In this document: positions 18,132-26,218 of the stretch, piece by piece | How positions within the stretch are numbered: position 1 is the stretch's first letter | How the letters are laid out: each line of letters opens with the position of its first letter | Origin: Pseudorhodobacter sp. PARRP1 | Lineage (GTDB): Bacteria; Pseudomonadota; Alphaproteobacteria; Rhodobacterales; Rhodobacteraceae | Direction: 5' to 3' | DNA: 64,000 nucleotides | Assembly: GCA_002256245.1 (NCBI GenBank) | Contig: NKIU01000001.1 | Span: 548,232-612,231 of the forward strand | Translations under genes and position numbers: made by a program | Notes under the pieces: generated by a model | Database searches by the model: none | Told to the model about the DNA's origin: nothing | What the model saw: only the letters and a program-made list of their open reading frames with translations

Positions 18132-19400
18132 ATGAAACTGACCCTGCGCATCGAGAATTTGGACAGCCTGCCCGACGGCGGCCCGCTGGAGTTTTCGGCG
18201 ATGGCGCGTGGGTTCGAGGTGGGCCGCGATTCGGCGATGGATTGGACGCTGCCCGACCCGAACCGCCATATCTCGAGCCGGCATTTCGAGGTGACGTTCC
18301 GCGATGGCCAGTTCTGGCTGAACGATATTTCCACCAACGGCACCTTCATTTATGGCGCGTCGATGCGGGTGTCGTCGCCCTTGGCACTGACCCATAACGA
18401 GCGGTTGCAGGTCGGGCAGTATATCATCCGCGTGCTGGTGGTGGACCCTGCCGCGCAGGTCATCGCACCCATGGCCACAGCGCCCGTGTCCGATCCGTGG
18501 AGCCTGGTGCCCAGCCCCGCGCCGATGCCGCAGTTTTCCAATACGCCGCTGCCGCAGCCAACCCGCCCCTCGCAGGCGCTGGCTGGGCAGTTTGGCGACA
18601 GCTTCATCGAAAACCTGCGCCCGGCCTCGTTCGTGCCCACGACCCCGCCGCTGGATGCGCCCCATCCCGTTCCGCTGCCGCAGGCCGTCACCGAACCCCC
18701 GCCGCCTGCCCCCCCGCCGCCTGCCCCCCCACCTGCCCCGCCGCCATCTGCCCCGCCCGCGTCCGAACCGTTCCCGCTGAAGCCCGCGCAGCCGCCGGTC
18801 GCGGCCCCTGCCGAGGCGCTGCCGTTGCTGGATGCGATCTGCAAGGGTGCGGGCCTGCCTGCCGGCAGCCTGTCGAAAATGGATGTGACGCAACTGGGCG
18901 AAGACATTGGCAAATCCCTGCGCATCGCCACCGAGCAGTTGATGGCGCTGTTGGGCGCGCGGGCGGCGGCGAAGCAATTCGTCAAAAGCTCTAGCCGGAC
19001 GATGATCGGCGGGATCAACAACTCGCCCCTGAAATTCAAGCCCAACGCCACCGAGGCGCTGACCACGATGTTTGCGCAGAAAACCGAAAGCTATCTGGGG
19101 GCTGTGGCCGCGTTCAGCCAAGGCTTTGACGACGTGAAGCGCCATCAGACGGCCGTCTATGCCGCGATGCAGCCAGCACTTGCCCGCCTGCTGGAAGACC
19201 TTTCCCCTGAGTCGATTGAAGAACGCTCGACCGGGGGAATCATGTCATCCAAGAAGGCGCGGGCGTGGGAATTGTTTGTCGAGCGCTGGGATGCCAAGAC
19301 ACATCCCTATGAAAACGGCATGTTAGACGTGTTTTTGGCCTATTTTTCCGACGCCTACGACGAAGCGGTGAAATCTGCCACCCCGAAAAACGGCGGTTGA
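18132..19400 (+). CDS. tagH: T6SS FHA-domain protein TagH (Fha)
   Basis: This 422-residue cytoplasmic scaffold has an N-terminal FHA domain (about 10-105) with the phosphothreonine-binding elements FEVGRDSAMDW, ISSRHFEV and DISTNGTFIYG. A Pro/Ala-rich linker (about 120-235) leads to the conserved TagH C-terminal domain (about 235-420), ending AWELFVERWDAKTHPYENGMLDVFLAYFSDAYDEA. FHA proteins of this type bind phosphorylated TssL or themselves when PpkA is active and so license T6SS assembly. The C-terminal domain contains SSSRTMIGGINNSPLKF with T290; the corresponding region of other Fha proteins also has a Thr before NNPLKF. About 42 nt separate it from the upstream gene. Confidence 0.92.
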   Translation: MKLTLRIENLDSLPDGGPLEFSAMARGFEVGRDSAMDWTLPDPNRHISSRHFEVTFRDGQFWLNDISTNGTFIYGASMRVSSPLALTHNERLQVGQYIIRVLVVDPAAQVIAPMATAPVSDPWSLVPSPAPMPQFSNTPLPQPTRPSQALAGQFGDSFIENLRPASFVPTTPPLDAPHPVPLPQAVTEPPPPAPPPPAPPPAPPPSAPPASEPFPLKPAQPPVAAPAEALPLLDAICKGAGLPAGSLSKMDVTQLGEDIGKSLRIATEQLMALLGARAAAKQFVKSSSRTMIGGINNSPLKFKPNATEALTTMFAQKTESYLGAVAAFSQGFDDVKRHQTAVYAAMQPALARLLEDLSPESIEERSTGGIMSSKKARAWELFVERWDAKTHPYENGMLDVFLAYFSDAYDEAVKSATPKNGG

Positions 19401-19452
19401 CCATGCCGCAACGCGGCGCTAGCCTTCACATAAGTTTTGCAAAGGATCGACA

Positions 19453-19563
19453 ATGACTGCCGCATTGATCACCCTCCTTCTTGGCACAGGCATCGTGGGC
19501 GCTGGCCTGATTGCTGCGCTGCCGAAACCACAGCCCGTGCGGGTTGCTGCAAAACGCAAGTAA
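19453..19563 (+). CDS. Small 36-residue single-helix membrane protein in the T6SS locus
   Basis: The frame starts with ATG at 19453, nine bases after an AAAGGA ribosome-binding element, and ends with TAA at 19561-19563. The product has a hydrophobic N-terminal half (MTAALITLLLGTGIVGAGLI) and a basic tail ending VRVAAKRK. It would be a single-pass inner-membrane miniprotein with a positive C-terminus. There is no cysteine, so it is not a TssJ-type lipoprotein. It fills most of the 172-nt gap between tagH and tssA and keeps the strand and the spacing of an operon gene. Whether it is translated is unproven. Confidence 0.5.
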   Translation: MTAALITLLLGTGIVGAGLIAALPKPQPVRVAAKRK

Positions 19564-19572
19564 GCTTGCCCG

Positions 19573-20871
19573 ATGCGGCTGGATGATCTGATCAAGCCGA
19601 TATCCCCCGACGCGCCTTGCGGTGAAGATCTGCTTGCGCTCGATGATCCTGACTATTGCGATTACTACTTCAACGTCGAAGATCGGCTGCCCACCAGCTA
19701 TTTCAACATGGTGCGCGGCACGCTGTTTGATCCGAAATCCGTCGATCAAAAGACCGAATCCGCCCAGATAGATGCCCTGCTGAAGCGAAGCCGCGATTTG
19801 CGCTTGCTGGGGATTGAGGCCAAGTTTCAAATTCTTTCCGGGCGCTTCAAGGGCTTTGCCGATGCGGTGATGGGTTTTGCCGCCCTGCTTGAGACCTATC
19901 CCGGCGATGTCGTTCCGGTGGATGCGGTGGACCGGCAAAACGCGATCGAGGAATTGAACGCACTGGCGACGATCGCCGCACCGCTCGACTATGCGATTCT
20001 GCTGACAGACAAGCGCGTGGGCGACATCATCTATCGCGGCTATGGCACCGCCTCGGGAAAGATCCCGCTGCGCGAGGGCGAGCAGCCGGGCGATGTCGGC
20101 AACATCACCGGCGCGCTGGGGTCGGCGGAAAATGCAAAGGCGGTTGATGGGCTTTATGCGCAACTGACCGGCCTGCGCGCGGCGATCAAGACGATGATAC
20201 AGCTGTGCCAATCGGCACCGAAAAGCTTCACGCCCAAGCTGGACAGGCTGGACGACAAGCTTGCCGATATTCTGGCGATGGTGACATCGGCGCGCGGCGA
20301 TCTGACCGAGCCTGCGGCTGTGGCCACAGAAGGTGACGAAGGCGATGCGCCCGCAGCCGCGGCAGGGGGTGCTGCGACCACGATCACCGTGCAGACCGGC
20401 ACCGCAGACGTGCCCAACCACCGCGCCGCCTATCAGCTTCTGGGGGCGGTGGAACGCTACTTTGCCACCACCGAACCGGCGTCGCTGGCGTTGGTGCTGG
20501 TGACGCAATCGCGGCTGCTGATCGGGCGGCCCCTGGTGGAAGCCATCGACGCTTTGCTTGAGAATTCCGCTGGTTACGCCAAGATCAACTTTGGCACCGA
20601 AACCGGCTTTGAAATCTCGATGTCGCGGATGCGCGATCTGTCGGGGCAGGCCAATATCACCAGCGAAGATTTCTCGACCCCGCGCGACGACGACCCGCCG
20701 CCGCCAGAGGTTGTCAGCCGCGATCATGCCGGACAGATCCTGAAGCAGATCGAAGATTTCTACCGGATGCGCGAACCGGCAAGTCCGATTCCAATTTTAC
20801 TGTTCAAAGCCCGAAATATGCTGTCTAAAGACTTCCACGCGCTTGTGCGCGAGTTGATTCCGCAGAACTGA
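19573..20871 (+). CDS. tssA: T6SS cap/baseplate protein TssA (ImpA)
   Basis: TssA (432 residues) caps the growing sheath-tube and helps prime polymerisation. The ImpA N-terminal domain is clear: IKPISPDAPCGEDL, then FNVEDRLPTSYF and LRLLGIEAKFQILSGRFKGFADAV (about 1-130). A middle Ala/Gly-rich linker (about 255-275) separates it from the C-terminal TssA region ending QILKQIEDFYRMREPASPIPILLFKARNMLSKDFHALVRELIP. The C-terminal part places it in the TssA group with the conserved EPASPIP motif. It starts 9 nt after the 36-residue ORF and is followed by a 120-nt gap that may hold an internal promoter. Confidence 0.92.
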   Translation: MRLDDLIKPISPDAPCGEDLLALDDPDYCDYYFNVEDRLPTSYFNMVRGTLFDPKSVDQKTESAQIDALLKRSRDLRLLGIEAKFQILSGRFKGFADAVMGFAALLETYPGDVVPVDAVDRQNAIEELNALATIAAPLDYAILLTDKRVGDIIYRGYGTASGKIPLREGEQPGDVGNITGALGSAENAKAVDGLYAQLTGLRAAIKTMIQLCQSAPKSFTPKLDRLDDKLADILAMVTSARGDLTEPAAVATEGDEGDAPAAAAGGAATTITVQTGTADVPNHRAAYQLLGAVERYFATTEPASLALVLVTQSRLLIGRPLVEAIDALLENSAGYAKINFGTETGFEISMSRMRDLSGQANITSEDFSTPRDDDPPPPEVVSRDHAGQILKQIEDFYRMREPASPIPILLFKARNMLSKDFHALVRELIPQN

Positions 20872-20935
20872 TTTTGTCTGACCTACCCCGTTTCATTTGA
20901 CCAGTTGCCCGTTTTGGGTGCCGCGTTGAAATCTG

Positions 20936-20985
20936 TTGACTTGTAGCCTCTGTGCGGCTTTTCTTTTCGTATTTAGAACAGGAGA
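20936..20985 (+). promoter_or_regulatory. Possible internal promoter and strong ribosome-binding site before tssB
   Basis: TTGACT at 20936-20941 resembles a -35 box; the region 17 nt downstream (TTTTCT, 20959) is only a weak -10. An ACAGGAGAA element lies directly before the tssB start. The 120-nt gap, long for this locus, supports a separate start for the abundant sheath and tube genes, but the -10 is poor. Confidence 0.3.
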
Positions 20986-20991
20986 ATTGTT

Positions 20992-21516
20992 ATGGCACCT
21001 TCCGATTCAGCCACAGGCTTTATCAAACGCAATCGTCCTCCGCGCGTGCAGATTTCCTACGCCGATCCGATTGAAGTGAACAAACAGGTCGAACTGCCCT
21101 TCGTGATGGGCATCATGTCGGATCTTTCCGGCAACGCCAGCAAAGTTGAAAAGCCCCCCGTCGCCGACCGCGAATTTACCTCGGTGTCGTCGGATACGCT
21201 GGACGATTACATGGAAAGCGTCTCGCCGGGGCTGGCGATCAACGTCGATAACAAGCTGGACCCTGAACAGGGCGGCAAGCTGTCGGTCAATCTGAATTTC
21301 AAGAAAATGGCGGACCTGTCCCCCGGTGAAATCGCGCGGCAAGTGCCTGCGCTGAACAGCCTGCTGGAAGCGCGTCAGCAACTTGCGAACCTTGCGCGGT
21401 ATATGAACGGCAAATCGGGCGCGCAGGACCAGTTGAAGCAACTGCTGGCCGATCCCGCCTTGATGGCCGCCCTGAATGAACGCCGCGCCGCTGCCAAGCC
21501 GGAAGGCGAAGAATAA
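20992..21516 (+). CDS. tssB: T6SS sheath small subunit TssB (VipA)
   Basis: TssB (174 residues) forms the contractile sheath with TssC. The family signature RNRPPRVQISYADPIEVNKQVELPFVMGIMSDLSG is at the N-terminus, followed by LDDYMESVSPGLAINVDNKL and a C-terminal ARQQLANLARYMNGKSGAQDQLKQLLADPALMAAL segment, where the ClpV-independent sheath contacts of TssB lie. The length is typical. An AGGAGAA element just before the ATG gives a strong start. The 55-nt gap to tssC holds no other gene. Confidence 0.95.
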   Translation: MAPSDSATGFIKRNRPPRVQISYADPIEVNKQVELPFVMGIMSDLSGNASKVEKPPVADREFTSVSSDTLDDYMESVSPGLAINVDNKLDPEQGGKLSVNLNFKKMADLSPGEIARQVPALNSLLEARQQLANLARYMNGKSGAQDQLKQLLADPALMAALNERRAAAKPEGEE

Positions 21517-21571
21517 CCTGTCGCGTGCCGTTGCAAGCCGCGTTCCCGCAAGACATTTTTAGGACATCGAC

Positions 21572-23059
21572 ATGGCAACTGAACTGCAACAAGACGGCGG
21601 GGCTGGTGGCGCCCTTCACGAGTTGGACGAATTCTCGGCGATCCTGAAGCAAAACTTCAAGCCACGCAGCGATGTCGCCGCGCGCGAAGTGGAAAACGCC
21701 GTCGGCACCCTGGTGCGTGAGGCTTTGGCCGATGAGACGGTGATCACCGACGACATCCTCGACACCATCGACAAGATGCTGGCGAAAATCGACGAAAAGC
21801 TATCGCAGCAGGTCAATGAGATCATCCACAACGCCGAATACCAAAAGCTGGAAAGCGCGTGGCGCGGCCTTGCCTATACGGTGAACAACACCGAATCGGA
21901 TGCGACGCTGAAGCTGCAAGTGATGAACATCTCGAAAACCGAGCTGGACAAGGAATTGCGCGGCTATCCGGGCGCCAAGTGGGACCAAAGCCCGCTGTTC
22001 AAGAAGATTTACGAGGCTGAATTTGGCCAGTTGGGTGGCCAGCCGTTCGGCGCGCTGGTGGGTGACTTTGCGTTTGACCACTCATCGTCTGACGTGCGTC
22101 TGCTGCGCGATCTGGGCAAGATTGCCGCCGCCGCTCATGCGCCGTTCATCACCTCGCCCGCGCCGACCCTGATGGGGATGGACAGCTGGAACGAGTTGGG
22201 CAATCCGCGCGATCTGTCCACGGTGTTCGACACCCCCGATTATGCCGGCTGGAACTCGCTGCGCGATTCGGAAAACTCGCGCTATATCGCGCTGGCGATG
22301 CCGCGGGTGCTGGCCCGTGCGCCTTACGGTCAAAATGGCGAGCCGGTGGAGGAGTTCAACTTCGAAGAAACCACCGACGGGCACGAGGGCAAGCAATACG
22401 CCTGGATGAACGCGGCCCATGCGATGGCCGTCAACATCAACCGCGCGCATAAGGAATATGGCTGGACGGTGCAAATCCGTGGCGTCACCTCGGGCGGTGA
22501 GATCACCGCGCTGCCGGTGCATAATTTCGATACCGGTGATGGCTCTACCGATATGAAGTGCCCGACCGAATTTGCCATCAGCGACCGCCGCGAAGGCGAG
22601 CTTTCCAAATCGGGGATCATGCCGTTGATCCACCGCAAGAACACCGACCGCGCCGCATTCTTGGGCGCGCAATCGTTGTACCGACCGAAGAAATACCAGA
22701 ACGAAGAGGCCACGGCCTCGGACAATCTGTCTTCGCGCATCCCCTATATCTTCGCGATCTCGCGTTTCAGCCATTATCTGAAATGCATGGTGCGGGACAT
22801 GGTCGGTTCAAACCGTGAGCAGGCGCAGCTGGAAAAAGAGCTGCAAAACTGGATCAACCAGTATGTTCACGGCAATCCTGGCACCGCGTCCGAGCGGGAA
22901 AAGGCGTTGATGCCCTTGGCTGCGGCCAAGGTCGAAGTGATCGCAGACGAAGAAAACCCCGGCTACTACGTCGGCAAATTCTTCCTTCGTCCGCACTACC
23001 AGTTGGAAGGCATGGATATCGGGATGAGCCTGGTCTCCAAGCTGCCTTCCGGCAAATAA
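21572..23059 (+). CDS. tssC: T6SS sheath large subunit TssC (VipB)
   Basis: TssC (495 residues) is the main contractile sheath protein and, once contracted, the ClpV substrate. Recognisable blocks are YQKLESAWRGLAYTVNNTE, LFKKIYEAEFGQLGGQPFGALVGDFAFDH, SSDVRLLRDLGKIAAAAHAPF, SRIPYIFAISRFSHYLKCMVRDMVGS and a C-terminal PGYYVGKFFLRPHYQLEGMDIGMSLVSKLP. The length and the C-terminus are standard. It lies between tssB and hcp with short gaps, so sheath and tube proteins form one expression block. Confidence 0.96.
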   Translation: MATELQQDGGAGGALHELDEFSAILKQNFKPRSDVAAREVENAVGTLVREALADETVITDDILDTIDKMLAKIDEKLSQQVNEIIHNAEYQKLESAWRGLAYTVNNTESDATLKLQVMNISKTELDKELRGYPGAKWDQSPLFKKIYEAEFGQLGGQPFGALVGDFAFDHSSSDVRLLRDLGKIAAAAHAPFITSPAPTLMGMDSWNELGNPRDLSTVFDTPDYAGWNSLRDSENSRYIALAMPRVLARAPYGQNGEPVEEFNFEETTDGHEGKQYAWMNAAHAMAVNINRAHKEYGWTVQIRGVTSGGEITALPVHNFDTGDGSTDMKCPTEFAISDRREGELSKSGIMPLIHRKNTDRAAFLGAQSLYRPKKYQNEEATASDNLSSRIPYIFAISRFSHYLKCMVRDMVGSNREQAQLEKELQNWINQYVHGNPGTASEREKALMPLAAAKVEVIADEENPGYYVGKFFLRPHYQLEGMDIGMSLVSKLPSGK

Positions 23060-23130
23060 GTCGCGGTTTTGGGCGTCACACTCACGACACCGCCCAAGGC
23101 AGCTAAAGTTTCATTCAAAGGAGAGTACAG

Positions 23131-23631
23131 ATGGCCGGAACAGACATTTTTCTGAAGGTTGGCGGAAACATCAACGGTGAATCCACCGACGATCAGTTCA
23201 AAGATCATTTGAACATCGACAGCTATGGCTGGGGCGTCACCCAGCAAGGCACGTTCAGCGCCGGTTCGGGCGCAGGCGGCGGCGCGGGTCGCTCGATGGT
23301 GCAGGACATGCATTTCACCAAGCTGATCTGTAAAGCTTCGCCCGAATTGATGATCGCTTGCGCCACCGGCAAGCACATCCCCGACGCGACGCTGTTCGTG
23401 CGCAAAGCCACCGGCGACAAGGCGATGGTTTACTTCCAGTTCGCGATGAAAGACGTGCTGGTGTCGTCGTATCAGACCGGTTCGGGCGGCGGCCAAGGCG
23501 CGTTGATCAACGAGCAGTTCTCGTTCAACTTCCGCGAATTGACCCTGACCTACTGGCAGCAAACGGCTGCTGGTGGCCAAGGTGCGAAGGTCGAGAAGAA
23601 ATACGACCTCGCCACCAACAAAGGATCTTGA
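23131..23631 (+). CDS. hcp: T6SS tube protein Hcp (TssD)
   Basis: Hcp (166 residues) stacks as hexameric rings to form the T6SS inner tube and also chaperones small effectors. The N-terminus DIFLKVGGNINGESTDDQFKDHLNIDSYGWGVTQ and the SFNFRELTLTYWQQ segment near the end are diagnostic. A strong AAGGAGAGT ribosome-binding element lies 7 nt before the ATG, the best in the locus, which fits the high amount of Hcp needed. A hairpin terminator begins only a few bases after the stop. Confidence 0.96.
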   Translation: MAGTDIFLKVGGNINGESTDDQFKDHLNIDSYGWGVTQQGTFSAGSGAGGGAGRSMVQDMHFTKLICKASPELMIACATGKHIPDATLFVRKATGDKAMVYFQFAMKDVLVSSYQTGSGGGQGALINEQFSFNFRELTLTYWQQTAAGGQGAKVEKKYDLATNKGS

Positions 23632-23636
23632 GCATA

Positions 23637-23670
23637 AAGGCCGGGCAAGTGCGCTTGCCCGGCCTTCCCC
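23637..23670 (+). terminator. Perfect hairpin directly after hcp, probable partial terminator
   Basis: Arms AAGGCCGGGCAAG (23637-23649) and CTTGCCCGGCCTT (23654-23666) pair perfectly over 13 bp with a 4-nt loop, followed by CCCCTTT. It stands between hcp and tssE in a 98-nt gap. Since tssE-clpV continue on the same strand, it may act as an attenuator or 3' mRNA stabiliser that raises hcp over downstream genes. Confidence 0.75.
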
Positions 23671-23729
23671 TTTGATCAGCGCTTGACCCGCACCGCTCTC
23701 AGGCGACGAGATCCTCAGAAAGTCGGCCT

Positions 23730-24284
23730 ATGGCAGAGCGTGACGGCATTTTCCAAGTCTCTTTGATGAACGTGTTCCGCCAAGCCGCACGCCAGCGGGA
23801 TGCTTCTGCGCGCGATGATACGCTGACGGATGGCGATGGCCGTGTGCTGTCGGCCCGCAGCATCGAACGCCGCGAAGGTGCGGGGCAAGCCACCCTGCGC
23901 GACCATCTGGCGATTGATCTGGGCAACCTGATGGCCACGGTGCATCTGGAGGCCTCTATCCCCCTGAGCGGCCTTGATTTTGTGAAGAAGTCGATTTTGA
24001 ACTACGGTATCCCCGATATGTCGCGCCTGACGGTGGATGATCACCGCCACAGCCAAGTTGCCCGCGATCTGCGTGACGCGTTGCTGGCGCATGAGCCGCG
24101 GTTGATTGCCGAAACCCTGACGGTCAAAATGCGCCGCCCCGAGGCCGACAGCGCACAGCGCATCGCGTTTGACATCACCGCCGAGATGGCCGCGCGCCCC
24201 GTCGATGTGCCGCTGGAGTTTGTCGCCGAGATCGACACTGGGGCAGGCAAAGTCGCGCTGTCGAACCTTGTGGTGCGCGGATGA
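23730..24284 (+). CDS. tssE: T6SS baseplate subunit TssE (gp25-like)
   Basis: TssE (184 residues) is the gp25-like wedge protein that joins the sheath base to TssF/TssG. The gp25 features are the RDHLAIDLGNLMATVHLE stretch, the LDFVKKSILNYGIPDMSRLTVDD segment and the following ARDLRDALLAHEPRL. The N-terminal 60 residues (QAARQRDASARDD and DGRVLSARSIERRE) are polar. The ATG at 23730 follows the post-hcp hairpin; its stop overlaps the tssF start by 4 nt. Confidence 0.92.
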   Translation: MAERDGIFQVSLMNVFRQAARQRDASARDDTLTDGDGRVLSARSIERREGAGQATLRDHLAIDLGNLMATVHLEASIPLSGLDFVKKSILNYGIPDMSRLTVDDHRHSQVARDLRDALLAHEPRLIAETLTVKMRRPEADSAQRIAFDITAEMAARPVDVPLEFVAEIDTGAGKVALSNLVVRG

Positions 24285-26218
24285 ACCGGGCTTTCCTTGA
24301 GGCGTATAACCGCGAACTGGCGCTGCTGTATGAGGGTGCCAAGGAATTTGCCGAGGATTTTCCGGGCATTGCCGAACGACTGGGCGGCCTGACGCAAGAC
24401 AACCTCGACCCGGCTGTCGCAGGGCTGCTGGAAGGTGCGGCCTTCATGGCCGCCCGCGTGCAGTTGAAACTGGATACCGAGTTTGAGACGTTTACCGGCG
24501 AATTGCTGGATCAGTTGTTGCCGAATTTCATGGCCCCGACGCCCTCGGCGATCCTCGCGCAGGCTGATCCGAACTATGCCGAGGATGAGCTGGAAAAGGG
24601 CAAGAATTTTGCCCCCGGCAGCTATCTGGATGCGCGCTATGTGGATCGTGACCAGCGGATTTCCTGCCGCTTTCGGCTGTCCGCGCCGCTGACGCTGTGG
24701 CCGCTGCGGCTGACCACGGCGCGGTTTGTCACCGGGCCGACGGCGTTTCAGGCCTTGGGGCTGGATGTGGGGCCGGACACGGCGGGCGGGTTGATCCTGT
24801 CGTTCCTGCGCCCCGCCTCTGCCGCGCAAAAGGATAAGCCCGGCAAACCGGTGGCCGCGATTCAAGCCGACACCCTGCCCGTCTATCTGACCGGCGATCT
24901 GGGCGAGCAAATCTCGGTCTATGAACATCTGTTCACCAACACCACCCGCGCCACCATCCGCTATCTGGATGCGCGCGGCGATCCGGTTTTCTTGCGGCTG
25001 GAACCGGGTTGGCTGGAGCAGATCGGCTTTGACGAGGCCGAAGCGATCTTCCCCGAAGACACCCGGGTGTTCCGTGGCTTTACCCTGCTGCGCGAGTTTT
25101 TCCTGTTTCCGCAAAAGTTTCTGGGCTTTCGCCTGCAAGGTCTGCGCAAAGTTTTGCCGCGCATCCCCGCCGCCAGTTTTGATCTGATGATCGAGATGAA
25201 CGCGGTGCGCCCCAGCCTGCCCGCGCGGATTACGGCCGAGAATTTCCGCCTTTTCGCCGCCCCCGCGATCAACCTGTTTGAAGAAAACTGCGCGCAGGTG
25301 AAATTGGACACATTGCGGCACGACTACCTTGTCAGCGCTGACAGCAGCCCCGCCTCGCACTACGAAGTGCATCGGATTACCGAGGTGTTCGCCTATTATG
25401 CCGGGGTGAAAACCAAGATCCCGGTGCATCCGCTTTATGGTCTGCCCGCCGATGTTATGGCCCCGCGCGAGGCGTTGTATTACACCGCCAAGCAGCGCCC
25501 GCGCCGTCTGACCGCCAAGGAAAAACGCTTTGGCCAAGTGCAGGGTTATACCGGCACCGAAAGTTTCATCTCGATCTACGAGCCGGGGCATCTGGATAGC
25601 GCCGAGCGGGTGAAGCGGTTGCAGATCAAACTGCTGTGTTCCAACCGCCACCTGCCGCAATACCTGCCGATCGCCCAAGGTGGTGCCGATTTCCGGCTGA
25701 ACGACGACACCGCCGTGCCGCTGCGCTGCATCGCGGGGCCGACGACGCCGCGCGAATCGATGCTAGAACTGGATCAATCCGCCCCCCATCGCGCCAAGGC
25801 TGGCCCGGTGCATTGGCGATTGATCTCTTTCCTGTCGCTGAATTTTCTGGGCCTTGATAATCGCGGCAGCCGGGATGAGGCTGCGGCGTTGCGCGAACTG
25901 CTGACCCTGTTCACCGATGTGTCCTCGCAAGTGACCGAGCGGCAGTTGCAGGGCCTGAAATCGGTGTCCAGCCGCCCCGTCACCCGCACCATTCAGCGCG
26001 CCGGCGGCTATCACGCGGCGCGCGGCACGCAAGTGACCTTGCGGTTTGATGAGCGGGCGTTTGAAGGCTCGGGCGTGTATCTGCTGGGCGCGGTGCTGGA
26101 TCGGTTTTTTGCCGAATATGCCAGCGTCAACAGCTTTACCCAACTGGTGCTGACCAGCGATCAGCGCGGCATGATCAAGACTTTCCCGCCGCGCACCGGG
26201 CAGGGACCACTGCTATGA
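24281..26218 (+). CDS. tssF: T6SS baseplate subunit TssF
   Basis: TssF (645 residues) is the largest baseplate wedge protein; two copies associate with one TssG. The family N-terminus FLEAYNRELALLYEGAKEFAEDFPGIAERLGGL is followed by DPAVAGLLEGAAFMAARVQLKLD and LLDQLLPNFMAPTPS, and the end has SFTQLVLTSDQRG. Length is slightly above the usual 590-630. The gene overlaps tssE and tssG by 4 nt on each side, which supports stoichiometric, coupled translation of the wedge. Confidence 0.94.
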   Translation: MNRAFLEAYNRELALLYEGAKEFAEDFPGIAERLGGLTQDNLDPAVAGLLEGAAFMAARVQLKLDTEFETFTGELLDQLLPNFMAPTPSAILAQADPNYAEDELEKGKNFAPGSYLDARYVDRDQRISCRFRLSAPLTLWPLRLTTARFVTGPTAFQALGLDVGPDTAGGLILSFLRPASAAQKDKPGKPVAAIQADTLPVYLTGDLGEQISVYEHLFTNTTRATIRYLDARGDPVFLRLEPGWLEQIGFDEAEAIFPEDTRVFRGFTLLREFFLFPQKFLGFRLQGLRKVLPRIPAASFDLMIEMNAVRPSLPARITAENFRLFAAPAINLFEENCAQVKLDTLRHDYLVSADSSPASHYEVHRITEVFAYYAGVKTKIPVHPLYGLPADVMAPREALYYTAKQRPRRLTAKEKRFGQVQGYTGTESFISIYEPGHLDSAERVKRLQIKLLCSNRHLPQYLPIAQGGADFRLNDDTAVPLRCIAGPTTPRESMLELDQSAPHRAKAGPVHWRLISFLSLNFLGLDNRGSRDEAAALRELLTLFTDVSSQVTERQLQGLKSVSSRPVTRTIQRAGGYHAARGTQVTLRFDERAFEGSGVYLLGAVLDRFFAEYASVNSFTQLVLTSDQRGMIKTFPPRTGQGPLL

